From: Roseicyclus sp. | GTDB taxonomy: Bacteria > Pseudomonadota > Alphaproteobacteria > Rhodobacterales > Rhodobacteraceae | DNA: 54,729 bases | Direction of reading: 5' to 3' | Assembly: GCA_018401055.1 (NCBI GenBank) | Contig: JAGYLB010000120.1 | Coordinates: 1-54,729, forward strand | Shown here: positions 10,423-20,115 of the stretch, one piece after another | Layout of the letters: every line of letters starts with the position of its first letter | Position numbering within the stretch: position 1 is the stretch's first letter | Made by a program: the position numbers and the translations under genes | Notes under the pieces: model-generated | The model's database searches: none | Seen by the model: the letters and a program-made list of their open reading frames with translations, nothing else | Told to the model about the DNA's origin: nothing

Positions 10423-12907
10423 ATGTCCGTTCTTCTTCGCTGGCTTGTCCGATTGGTCTCGCTTGCAGTGGCGCTGCTGGTCTGCATCGTGCTGGCGGTG
10501 TGGTGGATCGGCGGGCGCTCGATCCCTGATTACCGCGCCACATGGACGGTGCCGGGCCTGACCGCGCCTGTCGAGATCGTGCGCGATACCGCCGCCGTGC
10601 CGCATATCTTCGGCGCAACCGACCACGATGTCTATTTCGGTCTGGGTCTTGCCCACGCGCAAGACAGGCTGTGGCAGATGCTGACGTTGCGCCGCACCGC
10701 GCAGGGCCGGTTGTCGGAACTCTTCGGAGAACCGACGTTGCAGATCGACGACCTGCTCAGGCGGCTCGACGTCTACACGCTGGCCACCGCCTCGGTCGAC
10801 GCGCTGGACCCCGAGACGGTCGCGACGCTGCAGGCCTATGCCGACGGGGTGAACGCCTGGCTGGGTCTGGTGGGGTCCGAGGCGCTTGGGCGCGGCGCGC
10901 CGGAACTGTTCTTGTTCGAGCCCGAGATCGCGCCGTGGCGGCCCGCCGACAGTGTCGCGGTGAGCTTCATGATGGCGCTGCAACTGGCCTAGCCACCACG
11001 AGGAAGAGGTGCTGCGCGCGCGCCTGTCGCTGGCGCTGGACGATCCCGCCGGTCTGGCCGATCTTTTGCCCGACGCCCCGGGGGGCGGTGTCGCGGAACT
11101 GGCCGACCTGCCCACCTATCCCGACCTTTTCGAAACACCCCCGTCACGTTTCGCGCAAGCCGCCACCGCGCCGCGTCATCCCCTGCACCCGCATGCCCAA
11201 GGGCGTGGGCGTGCCGGTGCCTCCAATGTCTGGGCGGCGACACCGGCGCGTGCGGCGGCATCCGGGTCACTTTTGGCCAATGACCCGCATCTGGGGCTGA
11301 CCGCGCCGACGATCTGGTATCTGGCCCGGTTGGACCTGCAGGCGGGCGGCGCAATCGGCGCCACGATCCCCGGCATGCCGGTCATCCTGGCGGGCCGCAA
11401 CGACCGGTTGGCCTGGGGCATCACCTCGGCCTATCTTGACGACATCGACCTTTACGTCGAGGAACTGAACCCCGAAAACCCCGAGCAATACCGCACGCCC
11501 GACGGCTGGGCCGAGTTTCGGACCGACCGCCGCGTGATCGAGGTGGAGGGCAGCACGCCCGTAACCATCACCCGCCGCTGGACGGAAAACGGCCCAGTCA
11601 TCCCGGGCGTGCATTATGATTTCGGCACGATCACGCCCCCCGGCCATGTCATGAGCATGGCCTGGACCGCGCTGACGGAAGACAACACCTCGATCCAGAC
11701 AGGGCTGCGCCTGATGACCGCCTCGAGCATCGAAGAGGGGCTGGCGGCGGGCGAGGATTTCGTGGCCCCCGCCCAGAACCTGATGCTGGCCTCGGCCGAC
11801 GGGCGTATCGCCATGCAGGTGATCGGCCACATGCCGTGGCGGATGACCGCGCACCAGACGCAGGCGCGCATGCCAAGCCCCGGCTGGATCGCCGACAACC
11901 GCTGGCAGGGTGTGACGCAATATTTCGCAAACCCCACCTTCGTCGATCCCGACAGCGGCATCCTTGGCAATACCAACAACCGGACGGTGGATCGCGCGTT
12001 CCCGCTGCATGTCTCGTTCAGCTGGGGTGACACACAGCGCATCACGCGGCTGTCGCGGCTGATGGAGGCGCGCGAGGTCCATACCCGCGACAGTTTCATC
12101 GAGGCGCAGCTTGACACCGTGTCGGCGGCCGCGCGCAACATCTTGCCGCTGGTCGCGCGCGATCTGTGGTTCACCGGGGAAACCGCGCCCGAGGGCACAC
12201 CCGAACGGCGCCGTCAGCGCGCATTGGCGCTTTTGGCAGAATGGAACGGCGAGATGAATGAACATCTGCCCGAGCCGCTGATCTATGCCGCATGGATGCG
12301 CGAGCTGCAGCAACGCCTGATCCGCGACGAGATCGGGCCCTTGGCCGACGACTTCCTGCAGGTCGAACCGATCTTTATCGAACGCGTCTTCCGCGACATC
12401 GACGGGGCCGGGCGCTGGTGCGACATCGTGCACTCGACCGCGACCGAGACCTGCACCGACATCGCGCGCCTCGCGCTCGACGATGCGCTGCAATGGCTGG
12501 AGGAGCGTTATGGCCGCGACCTTGCCAGCTGGCGCTGGGGTGCTGCGCATGAGGCGCGGCATGATCACCCGGTCCTGGGCAACACGCGGCTCTTGTCGTG
12601 GATCGTGAACATCCGCCAGCCCACCAGCGGGGGGGATTTCACGCTCAACCGCGCGGCCACCCCCGGCACGATGCCCGACCCGTTCCTCAACACGCATTCG
12701 GCGGGCTACCGGGGCGTCTATGATTTCGCCGATCCCGACAGTTCGGTCTATGTCATCGCCACCGGCCAGTCGGGCAATCCGCTGTCGCGCCATTACGACG
12801 ATCTGGGCGAGCTGTGGCGGCGGGGCGAATACATCCCCATGTCGCTCGATCCCGATCTGGCGCGGGCGGGCAATATCGGGATCACCACGCTGTCGCCAGC
12901 GCGCTAA
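10423..12907 (+). CDS. Penicillin acylase family protein (peptidase S45; frameshifted)
   Basis: A precursor of about 828 residues that should self-cleave into alpha and beta chains and hydrolyse an amide such as an acyl-homoserine lactone or beta-lactam side chain. A membrane anchor or signal (residues 1-28) precedes the alpha chain (YADGVNAWL). The beta chain should begin at the serine in GASNVWA near 11222, the family's autoproteolytic N-terminal nucleophile. LLANDPHLGLTAP, GNTNNR and the end motif GQSGNPLSRHYDDL are also typical. An extra T near 10992 creates a TAG stop and shifts the frame; the text continues directly in the next frame with SHHEEEVLRARL. The substrate is not predictable. 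Confidence 0.85.
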
Positions 12908-12985
12908 ACGGGAAGGGTGCGCCCTTTCACCCGATCCGAGGCTGCGCTACACCCTTTCCCAACCCCTCATCGAACAGGCCACGCC

Positions 12986-13864
12986 ATGCCGCTTCTCTAT
13001 GACAGCCCCAAAGCATGGGTGGACGCCCAGGAAAAAAGCCTCGCCGTCTTCGGCATGTCGGGCCTTGGGAAGACGCGGCTTGCGGCGCTGCTGCGCGCGG
13101 CGGGCGGGTGGTATCACTATTCCATCGATTACCGCATCGGCACCGCCTACATGGGCGAGCATATCAACGATAACCTCAAGCGGCAGGCAATGCAGGTGCC
13201 GCTTCTGGCGGAGTTGCTGAAATCGGACTCGATCTACATCGGGTCCAACATCAGCTTCGGCAATCTTGCCCCCTTGTCGACCTATCTGGGCAAACCGGGC
13301 GATCGGGCCTTGGGCGGCCTGCCCTTCGACGAATACATGCGCCGTCAGGCGCTGCACCGCCGGGCCGAGGTCAACGCGCTGCTCGATACGCCCAATTTCA
13401 TCCACCGCGCCCGCGACCTGTATGGCTACCCGCATTTCGTGGCCGACACCGGTGGCTCCATCTGCGAGGTGGTGGACCCCGAGGATGCGCAAGACGAGGT
13501 GCTGCGCACGCTCTCGACGCACAGTCTGATGGTCTGGATCGAAGGGCCGGAAAGCCATACCGAGGAACTGATCCGCCGTTTCGAACGTGACCCCAAGCCG
13601 ATGTATTACAAGCCGGAATTCCTGCTGCCGCTCTGGCAGGGCTGGCTTGACGAACAGGGCCTGACGGCCGACAGTGCCGATCCCAACGCCTTCATCCGCT
13701 ACGCCTACCGCCGCGCCATGGCGCATCGCGCACCGCTTTACGCTGCGATGGCGAAACACTGGGGCATCACCATCACCGCCGCCGAGGTGGAGGCCGTGCG
13801 CGACTCGCAAGATGCCGTGAGCATGGTGGCCGCCGCCCTTGGCAGGGCCACGCCCCGCGCCTAA
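12986..13864 (+). CDS. P-loop ATPase, function unknown
   Basis: A 292-residue soluble protein. A Walker A motif GMSGLGKTRL lies at residues 23-32, early in the protein as in small kinases or AAA-like proteins. The following text (GGWYHYSIDYRIGTAYMGEHI, then PLSTYLGKPGD) does not match a family I can name, though the opening reads like a nucleotide-kinase fold. The frame is intact. It lies 36 bp upstream of metA on the same strand and may be cotranscribed, but that does not define its role. Confidence 0.7.
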   Translation: MPLLYDSPKAWVDAQEKSLAVFGMSGLGKTRLAALLRAAGGWYHYSIDYRIGTAYMGEHINDNLKRQAMQVPLLAELLKSDSIYIGSNISFGNLAPLSTYLGKPGDRALGGLPFDEYMRRQALHRRAEVNALLDTPNFIHRARDLYGYPHFVADTGGSICEVVDPEDAQDEVLRTLSTHSLMVWIEGPESHTEELIRRFERDPKPMYYKPEFLLPLWQGWLDEQGLTADSADPNAFIRYAYRRAMAHRAPLYAAMAKHWGITITAAEVEAVRDSQDAVSMVAAALGRATPRA

Positions 13865-13899
13865 CTCAGCCCTTCTTGCACAGGACCTGACAGCACCAG

Positions 13900-14844
13900 A
13901 TGCCGATCAAGCTGCCCTCCACCTTGCCCGCTTTTTCCATCCTCCGCCACGAGGGGGTGCAGGTCATGGGGCAACAGGCGGCCGACAAGCAAGATATCCG
14001 GCCTTTGCGCATCGGCTTGCTGAACCTGATGCCGAAAAAGATCCAGACCGAGACGCAGTTTGCCCGGTTGATCGGCGCCTCGCCCCTGCAGGTGGAGCTG
14101 TCGCTGATCCGCATGACGGACCACGAGACGCGCAACACCGCCGCCGAGCATATGGAGGAATTCTACCGCCCCTTTGCCGAGGTGGCGGCCACCGGCGAGA
14201 AATTCGACGGTCTCATCATCACCGGCGCGCCCATTGAACATCTGCCGTTCGAGGCCGTGACCTACTGGGACGAGCTGCAACAGGTCTTTGACTGGACCCA
14301 AACCCATGTCCATTCCACCTTCGGCGTCTGCTGGGGGGGCATGGCCATGATCAACCATTTCCATGGCGTCGAAAAGCACTTGCTGCCCGCCAAGGCCTTT
14401 GGCTGTTTCCGTCACAAGGTCTTGCACCCGTCCTCGCCCTATCTGCGCGGCTTCTCGGATGATTTCATCATCCCCGTCAGCCGCTGGACCGAGATGAAGC
14501 AGCCCGAGATCGACGCCGTGCCGGGGCTGGTGACGCTTTTGGCCTCCGATCAGGTCGGCCCCTGTCTGGTCGAGGACCCGATCCATAGGGCGCTCTACAT
14601 CTTCAATCATTTCGAATATGACAGCGACACGCTGAAACAGGAATACGACCGCGACGTTGACGCAGGCACCGCGATCAACGTTCCGGTCAACTACTACCCC
14701 GGCGATGACCCATCGCGCGCGCCGCTGAACCGGTGGCGCAGCCATGCCCATTTGCTCTATGGCAACTGGGTCTCCGAGGTCTATCAGACCACACCCTTCG
14801 ACATGGCCGAGATCGGGCAGCGTTCGACCGACTGGCGGACATGA
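13900..14844 (+). CDS. metA: MetA-family homoserine O-acyltransferase, probably acetyl-CoA-using
   Basis: MetA activates homoserine for methionine synthesis. The 314-residue protein has the catalytic cysteine in [10 protein letters not shown] (about Cys144), and the His and Glu of NHFEYD near residue 232. The acyl-CoA-specificity loop reads [11 protein letters not shown]: a Glu (about residue 113) sits where E. coli MetA has Gly111. In this family that Glu is associated with acetyl-CoA rather than succinyl-CoA use, so I infer homoserine O-acetyltransferase. The 35-bp gap before it is too short for a known SAM riboswitch. It overlaps the next gene by ATGA. Confidence 0.92.
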   Translation: MPIKLPSTLPAFSILRHEGVQVMGQQAADKQDIRPLRIGLLNLMPKKIQTETQFARLIGASPLQVELSLIRMTDHETRNTAAEHMEEFYRPFAEVAATGEKFDGLIITGAPIEHLPFEAVTYWDELQQVFDWTQTHVHSTFGVCWGGMAMINHFHGVEKHLLPAKAFGCFRHKVLHPSSPYLRGFSDDFIIPVSRWTEMKQPEIDAVPGLVTLLASDQVGPCLVEDPIHRALYIFNHFEYDSDTLKQEYDRDVDAGTAINVPVNYYPGDDPSRAPLNRWRSHAHLLYGNWVSEVYQTTPFDMAEIGQRSTDWRT

Positions 14845-15788
14845 AGTTCTTCTTGATCCTTGTGGGGCTTCTGGCGGTCTTCTGGGGCGTGACCCTGTGG
14901 AAGGCGGCGCGCCACGAGGCGCGCGCGCAGGCCGAGTATCCGCCGCTGGGCCAGTTCGTGACGGTGGGTGGCGCGCGGCTGCACGTGTTGCAGGTCGGCA
15001 CAGGCCCCGACATCGTTCTGATCCATGGCGCAAGCGGCAACATACGCGATTTCACCATGGATCTGGCGGGGCGCTTGTCGGACCGCTACCGCGTTACCGT
15101 GGTGGATCGTCCCGGCCTTGGCCATTCCGACCGGCTGGACCGCGATGGCGCGACGATCTTCGAGCAGGCAGACGTGCTGGTGCGCGCGGTCGGCCAACTG
15201 GGTGTCGAGCGGCCTTTGGTGTTGGGCCATTCCTATGGGGGTGCTGTGGCACTGGCCTGGGCCACGCGACATCCGGAGGCGACGGCGGGCCTGATCTTGC
15301 TGGCCGCCGCTTCTAACCCGTGGGAGGGGCCGCTCTCGACCTACTACCGTGTTTTGTCGCACCCGCTCGGGCAGGCTTTGGCCGTGCCGGTCCTGACGGC
15401 CTGGGTGCCCGACCATGTGGTGACCGACACCATCGCCAGCGTCTTTGCCCCCCAGCCCACGCCCGAGGGCTATAGCGACTACATCGGTGCGGGCCTGACC
15501 CTGCAACGTCGCGCGCTGCGCGAAAACGCGCTGCAACGCGCGAGTATTCTGCCCGAGGTTCGGGCCATGGTTCCCGATTATGCGCAGATCGACATGCCGG
15601 TGGAGATTTTGCACGGCGATGCCGACACCACCGTCTGGGCCTCCATCCATTCCGAACCGCTGGCGCGCCAGATCGCCGGGGCAAACCTCGTGATCCTGTC
15701 GGGCGTCGGCCATTCGCCCCATTTCGCCGAGCCAGAAACGGTCGTTGCCGCCATCGACCGCGCCGCCGCGCGGGCCGGATTGAACTGA
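14841..15788 (+). CDS. Alpha/beta hydrolase with N-terminal membrane anchor
   Basis: A 315-residue protein. Residues 2-20 form a hydrophobic anchor, so the domain probably sits on the periplasmic face. The fold markers are the oxyanion region [12 protein letters not shown], the nucleophile elbow GHSYGGA (Ser near residue 134), an acid in LHGDADTTV and the catalytic His in [12 protein letters not shown] near the end. This is the layout of epoxide-hydrolase or haloalkane-dehalogenase-like esterases; the substrate is unknown. It overlaps metA by 4 bases, so it is probably coupled to it, though a link to methionine is not evident. Confidence 0.85.
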   Translation: MKFFLILVGLLAVFWGVTLWKAARHEARAQAEYPPLGQFVTVGGARLHVLQVGTGPDIVLIHGASGNIRDFTMDLAGRLSDRYRVTVVDRPGLGHSDRLDRDGATIFEQADVLVRAVGQLGVERPLVLGHSYGGAVALAWATRHPEATAGLILLAAASNPWEGPLSTYYRVLSHPLGQALAVPVLTAWVPDHVVTDTIASVFAPQPTPEGYSDYIGAGLTLQRRALRENALQRASILPEVRAMVPDYAQIDMPVEILHGDADTTVWASIHSEPLARQIAGANLVILSGVGHSPHFAEPETVVAAIDRAAARAGLN

Positions 15789-15845
15789 AGGGGGCAAGCC
15801 CCTAATGTCAAAGCCCATAACATATCGAGCAAAGGCAGGCCGCGC

Positions 15846-16736
15846 ATGAGCGTTCCCTTCGTCGGAGACATCACCGATTTCTACGAAAACCACGCGCCGA
15901 AGGATGTGCACGCGGCGATCCGCGACGCCAAGAAAGACAGCGTGCTGAGCCCCTCCTTTCCCTACCGCCACCGGATGGACAAGGACGAGTACGAGGATCA
16001 GTTGGCGCGATTGCAGATCGAACTGGTGAAATACCACGCTTGGGTGCGTGACACCGGACAGCGCGTCGCGGTCGTGTTCGAAGGGCGCGACGCTGCCGGC
16101 AAGGGCGGCGCTATCGCGCGGGTGCGCCAGAACCTCAACCCCCGCGTGGCGGGCGTGGTGGCCCTATCCAAGCCGACCGACCGCGAGGCGGCGCAATGGT
16201 ATTTCCAGCGCTACATCCACCATTTGCCCGCCGGCGGCGAGATCAGGCTCTTCGACCGGTCGTGGTACAACCGGGGCGTCGTCGAACATGTCTTTGGCTT
16301 CTGCACGCCCGAGCAGCGGCAGGTATTCTTTCGCCAATTGCCCGATTTCGAAAAGATGCTGGTCGATGACGGTATCCGCCTGACCAAGATCTGGCTCAAC
16401 GTGGGCCGTGCGGAACAGTTGCGCCGGTTTCTCGACCGCGAAGGCGATCCGCTGAAGCAGTGGAAACTGTCTTGGATCGATGTCGAGGGGCTCAAGCGCT
16501 GGGACGCCTACTCCGACGCCATCGCCGAGACGCTGTCGCTGGGCCACACCACCCACGCACCGTGGACGGTGATCCGGTCCGATGACAAGCGCCGCGCGCG
16601 GTTGGCGGTGATCCGGGCGATGCTGTGCGACGTGGCCTATGACGGCAAGGACGAGGATCTTGTCGGCCGCCCCGATCCGATGATCTGTGGCGGGCCCGAG
16701 ATGTGGACGGACCATTCCAGCCCGCAGGCCGACTGA
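15846..16736 (+). CDS. ppk2: Polyphosphate kinase 2
   Basis: PPK2 transfers phosphate between polyphosphate and nucleoside di- or monophosphates. The 296-residue protein is a single-domain PPK2: Walker [15 protein letters not shown] (residues 80-93), Walker [15 protein letters not shown] (residues 136-149), and the lid and downstream blocks [19 protein letters not shown] and [15 protein letters not shown]. The length is typical. It follows the hydrolase by 57 bp and precedes a TetR gene by 4 bp, so the TetR protein may control it. The frame is intact. Confidence 0.93.
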   Translation: MSVPFVGDITDFYENHAPKDVHAAIRDAKKDSVLSPSFPYRHRMDKDEYEDQLARLQIELVKYHAWVRDTGQRVAVVFEGRDAAGKGGAIARVRQNLNPRVAGVVALSKPTDREAAQWYFQRYIHHLPAGGEIRLFDRSWYNRGVVEHVFGFCTPEQRQVFFRQLPDFEKMLVDDGIRLTKIWLNVGRAEQLRRFLDREGDPLKQWKLSWIDVEGLKRWDAYSDAIAETLSLGHTTHAPWTVIRSDDKRRARLAVIRAMLCDVAYDGKDEDLVGRPDPMICGGPEMWTDHSSPQAD

Positions 16737-16740
16737 GCCG

Positions 16741-17358
16741 ATGACCAAGCGTGGCTATCACCATGGCAACCTCAGGCAGGCGCTAGTCGACGCCGCCCTG
16801 CATCTGATCGAGGACATGGGACCCAATGGCTTTACCCTGTCGGAGGCCGCAAAGACCGCAGGCGTCACACCCGCCGCCGTCTACCGCCATTTCGAGGGGC
16901 GCGAGCAGCTGATCGCGGAATGCGCGCTGCAGGGTCACGAGATATTCGCCGACCTGATGGAGCATGCCTTTGCCAAGGGGCAGCCCTCGGCGCTTGCGGC
17001 TTTCGAGGCGACGGGGCGGGCCTATCTGGCCTTTGCCCGCCGTTTTCCCGGCCATTACATGGCGATGTTCGAAAGCGGCACTGCCGTCAACGCCACGCCG
17101 GAACTGGCGGCCGCCGCGGGACGGTCGCGCGCGGTGCTGGAACGCGCGGCCGCGGCGCTGTCGGAACACATCCCGCCTGACAAACGTCCGCCGCCCGCGA
17201 TGTTCTCGGCCCATATCTGGGCGATGAGCCACGGGGTGGTGGAACTGTTCGCGCGTGGCCGCCCCGGCGCGCAATCCCCCTTTCCACCCGAGGATCTGCT
17301 GGAGGCGGGGATCGGGATCTATCTGCGCGGGCTTGGATTGATCCGGCCAGACAAGTGA
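16741..17358 (+). CDS. TetR/AcrR-family transcriptional regulator
   Basis: A 205-residue repressor-type protein. Residues about 8-55 form the TetR DNA-binding domain (LVDAALHLIEDMGPNGFTLS, then TAGVTPAAVYRHFEGREQLI, in which VTPAAVYRHF is the recognition helix). The C-terminal ligand domain resembles the WHG-type found in many alphaproteobacterial TetR proteins (FARRFPGHYMAMFES, HIWAMSHGVVELF). The start at 16741 lies 4 bp after the ppk2 stop, so the two genes are probably one transcription unit. Ligand unknown; frame intact. Confidence 0.87.
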   Translation: MTKRGYHHGNLRQALVDAALHLIEDMGPNGFTLSEAAKTAGVTPAAVYRHFEGREQLIAECALQGHEIFADLMEHAFAKGQPSALAAFEATGRAYLAFARRFPGHYMAMFESGTAVNATPELAAAAGRSRAVLERAAAALSEHIPPDKRPPPAMFSAHIWAMSHGVVELFARGRPGAQSPFPPEDLLEAGIGIYLRGLGLIRPDK

Positions 17359-17454
17359 TCACAAGCTGCTAGGGGGCCAGCCCCGTCGCCATTGCCCCCG
17401 GACCAATGGCGGTTCAATGGCGACCCCCAGGATATCTTCGAAACGGGGAAGGAG

Positions 17455-19025
17455 TCAGCGGCTCCGGAACAGGCCCCCGAGCACGCCCCGTACGATGGCG
17501 CGGCCCGATTGGGTGCCAAGCTGGCGGGCGAAGCTTTTGGCGAAGGCCTCGCCCACGCTATCCGACCGCGACGAGGAGGAGGACCGGGACCGCGCCGCCG
17601 CGGGCTTGGCCGGGGCGCTGGTGACGCGGGTGCCGCTGTAGCGTCGGGCAGAGGTGAATTCGCGGGCGGGTTCCGGGGCATCGGCCGTCATCGCCTGTTC
17701 GGCTTCTGCAGCCTCGCGCGCGGCCTCGGATGCGCGGGCCTGCAAGATCTCGAAGGCGCTTTCGCGGTCGATCAAGGTGTCATACTTGCCCGCCAGCGGC
17801 GACATGCCGATGAGGGCGGCGCGCGTGGCATCGGCAATCGGGCCAAGGTGGCTTGACGGCGGGCGGATCAGGGTGCGTTCGGCCATGGCGGGGATACCCT
17901 TGGCCTCGAGCATAGAGGTGACGGCCTCGCCGGTGCCGACCTCACGGATGGCGGTTTCGATATCAAGGCGGGGTTGTCGCGGTAGTTGCGCGCGGCCTGT
18001 TTCAGATCGGTGCGGTCCTTGGCGGTATAGGCGCGGAGCGCGTGTTGGACACGGTTGCCCAGCTGGCCGAGGATGGATTCGGGTACGTCAGAGGGGTTTT
18101 GCGTGACGAAATAGACGCCCACGCCCTTGGACCGGATCAGCCGGGCGACCTGTTCCACCTTGTCGACCAGCGCCTTGGGGGCATCGTCGAACAACAGGTG
18201 CGCCTCGTCGAAGAAGAAGACGAGCTTGGGCTTGTCAGGATCGCCGACTTCGGGGAGTTCCTCGAAAAGCTCGGACAATAGCCAGAGCAGGAACGTCGCA
18301 TAAAGCCGGGGCGAGCCCATAAGCTTGTCGGCGGCGAGAATGTTGATCCGGCCCGCGCCGCTGGCGTCGGTGAGGAAGAGATCGGCGAGATCCAGCGCCG
18401 GCTCGCCAAAGAGCCGGTCAGCACCCTGCCCTTCCAACACCAGAAGCCGCCGCTGTATCGCCCCGATGGAGGCGGGCGCGATGTTGCCGTAGCGCAGACC
18501 CAGATTGGCGCGCGCTTGTCCCACGAAGGTCAAAAGCGCCTGCAGGTCCTTGAGATCCAGCAGCGCCATCCCTTCCTCGTCCGCGACGCGGAAGGCGATG
18601 TTGAGCACGCCTTCCTGCGCCTCGGTCAGATCAAGCAGACGCGACAGCAACAGCGGCCCCATCTCGCTGACGGTGGTGCGCACCGGGTGTCCCTTTTGAC
18701 CGAACAGGTCCCAGAAGGTCACCGGGCAGGCGCGATAGCCGAAATCGGACAGGCCGATGGTGGCTGCGCGCGTGGTGAAGGCGCCATGAAGCTTGCCCGT
18801 CTCGCTTCCCGCCTGCGCGAGGCCCGCCAGATCACCCTTCACATCCGACAAGAACACAGGAACACCGGCGGCGGAAAACCCTTCGGCGAGGATTTGCAGC
18901 GTCACCGTCTTGCCGGTGCCGGTGGCCCCCGCGATCAGACCATGGCGGTTGGCATACTTCAGCAGCATGTGCTGAGCGGTGGTGTAGCCTTCGCCGCCGC
19001 CGCCGATGAAAATGCCGTTGTCCAT
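17455..19025 (-). CDS. HerA-like ATPase, DUF853 family (frameshifted)
   Basis: About 523 residues. A Walker A motif [12 protein letters not shown] lies near residue 37 and a Walker B motif [16 protein letters not shown] near residue 247; the arginine-rich [28 protein letters not shown] follows, as in the DUF853 family of HerA/FtsK-like ATPases. The C-terminal tail is serine/arginine rich. I start at the ATG at 19025 because [14 protein letters not shown] begins the family. One C is missing in a C run near 17970, so the last 150 residues are in another frame. The molecular role of this family is not established. Confidence 0.85.
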
Positions 19026-19137
19026 GGTCTGCCTCCGAAAATGCTTTCGCGGCACAATACAAAATTAACCCTTCTGCGCCAGAGTGAAGAGGTGCCGCGC
19101 AAGGGTTGCGCGGTGCGGACTTCCTCCCTGTCAACTG

Positions 19138-19168
19138 GCCGCGCCCGGGCTTCGGGCGCGGCTTTTTT
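19138..19168 (+). terminator. Rho-independent terminator
   Basis: A perfect 10-bp stem (GCCGCGCCCG, 19138-19147, with CGGGCGCGGC, 19153-19162) and a 5-base loop are followed by six T (19163-19168). No gene ends just upstream on this strand: the nearest gene is transcribed away to the left. It may therefore end a non-coding RNA containing the pyrimidine-rich stretch cttcctccctgtcaact (19120-19136). Confidence 0.75.
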
Positions 19169-19218
19169 CTGCATCTGCGACCGTTCGAAAAAAGGTCCGT
19201 CCCGGCCCGATTGGATGG

Positions 19219-19247
19219 TTGACGGATGCGATGGTCTGACATAGCGT
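19219..19247 (+). promoter_or_regulatory. Putative promoter of a short RNA
   Basis: TTGACG at 19219-19224 is followed after 16-17 bases by ATAGCG/TAGCGT (19241-19247). The -35 is strong and the -10 weak. It points at the hairpin pair described at 19250-19322. Confidence 0.35.
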
Positions 19248-19249
19248 CC

Positions 19250-19322
19250 CGTCCAGAAAGTCGGCCAGTCCGACAGGGAGAAGAAAAATGCAAAGGGTCC
19301 GGGTTTCGGGCCCTTTCGCTTT
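19250..19322 (+). ncRNA. Candidate small RNA with terminator
   Basis: The stretch holds a short hairpin (GTCGG/CCGAC around 19260-19274), a purine-rich single-stranded part, then a 10-bp stem with one G-U pair (AAAGGGTCCG 19292-19301 with CGGGCCCTTT 19307-19316) and a T tract. This is the layout of a 70-80 nt bacterial small RNA or a leader attenuator for the IalB gene. An ATG at 19288 behind gggagaaga could start a very short peptide of about 30 residues, which I consider incidental. No known RNA family recognised. Confidence 0.4.
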
Positions 19323-19457
19323 TTGGAACGGGGCCAGCCGATCCCGGCAAAGGCTCGCCAATCCGCCCGGTGACTGCCGATTTTGCCCCTGACAGCGCCC
19401 GCGCACCATGGTAGCGACAGGCGCGACAGTATCGACGCCGCGAAAGGATAACCGCGC

Positions 19458-20115
19458 ATGTCAGTTCAGAATTCTTTCCGCATCCCTCTGGTGGCAACGC
19501 TTGTGGCCGGGTTGGTCGCACTGCCGATGGCGGCTCTTGCCCAGACCGAAGCCGCCCCTGTCGAGGATGGCCTGCCGATCGGCCAAGAAGTGCTGCCGGT
19601 CGGTCAGACCTATGTCGCCGAGACGCATGGCGATTGGGAAATCCGCTGCATCCGGGCCGAGGAAGGCCAGCCCGAACCTTGCCAGCTCTACCAGCTTTTG
19701 CTGGACGAGAACGGTGGTGCGGTGGCCGAGTTCAACGTGTTCGACCTTCCCGATGAGGGCGAGGTGGTGGCGGGCGCAACCATCGTGACACCGGATCGAC
19801 ACACTGCTGACGCCCGGCCTGCGCCTGCGGGTGGACAGCGGCAACTGGGCCGAGTTTCCCTTTGCCTTCTGCCAGCCCATCGGCTGCTTCGCGCGGCTGG
19901 GCCTGACCGAGGCCAATGTCGCCTCCTTCCGTGCCGGTGGCGCGGCCATCGTGGCTCTGGTGCCGCTGCCGGCCCCGGATCAGGTCGTGCAACTGCAAGC
20001 CTCCTTGCGGGGATTCACCGCCGGGTTTGCGGCGCTCGAGGCCCGCAACGAAGCCGCCATCGCGCTGTTCGAACAGTTGCGCGCTGCGCAAGGGGAAGCC
20101 CCGGCTGCAGATTGA
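19458..20115 (+). CDS. Invasion-associated locus B (IalB) family protein (frameshifted)
   Basis: About 219 residues with a Sec signal peptide (hydrophobic core LVATLVAGLVALPMAALA, cleavage after ALA near residue 28). The mature part shows the IalB pattern: GDWEIRCI, PEPCQLYQLL and the paired cysteines in FAFCQPIGCFARLGL. Family members are periplasmic or outer-membrane associated and often envelope-related; their function outside Bartonella is not known. An extra G near 19793 breaks the frame: the reading continues as IDTLLTPGLRLRVDSGNW. The 3' end converges with, and slightly overlaps, the open frame of the ketosynthase. Confidence 0.8.

Noticed and set aside
10985..10999. In-frame TAG in the penicillin acylase as possible recoding (pyrrolysine or read-through)
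   Set aside because: The conserved text continues in the next frame, not in the same one, so it is an inserted base.
19288..19380. Short peptide frame from the ATG at 19288 behind gggagaaga
   Set aside because: It runs through the terminator hairpin; more likely incidental to the RNA structure.
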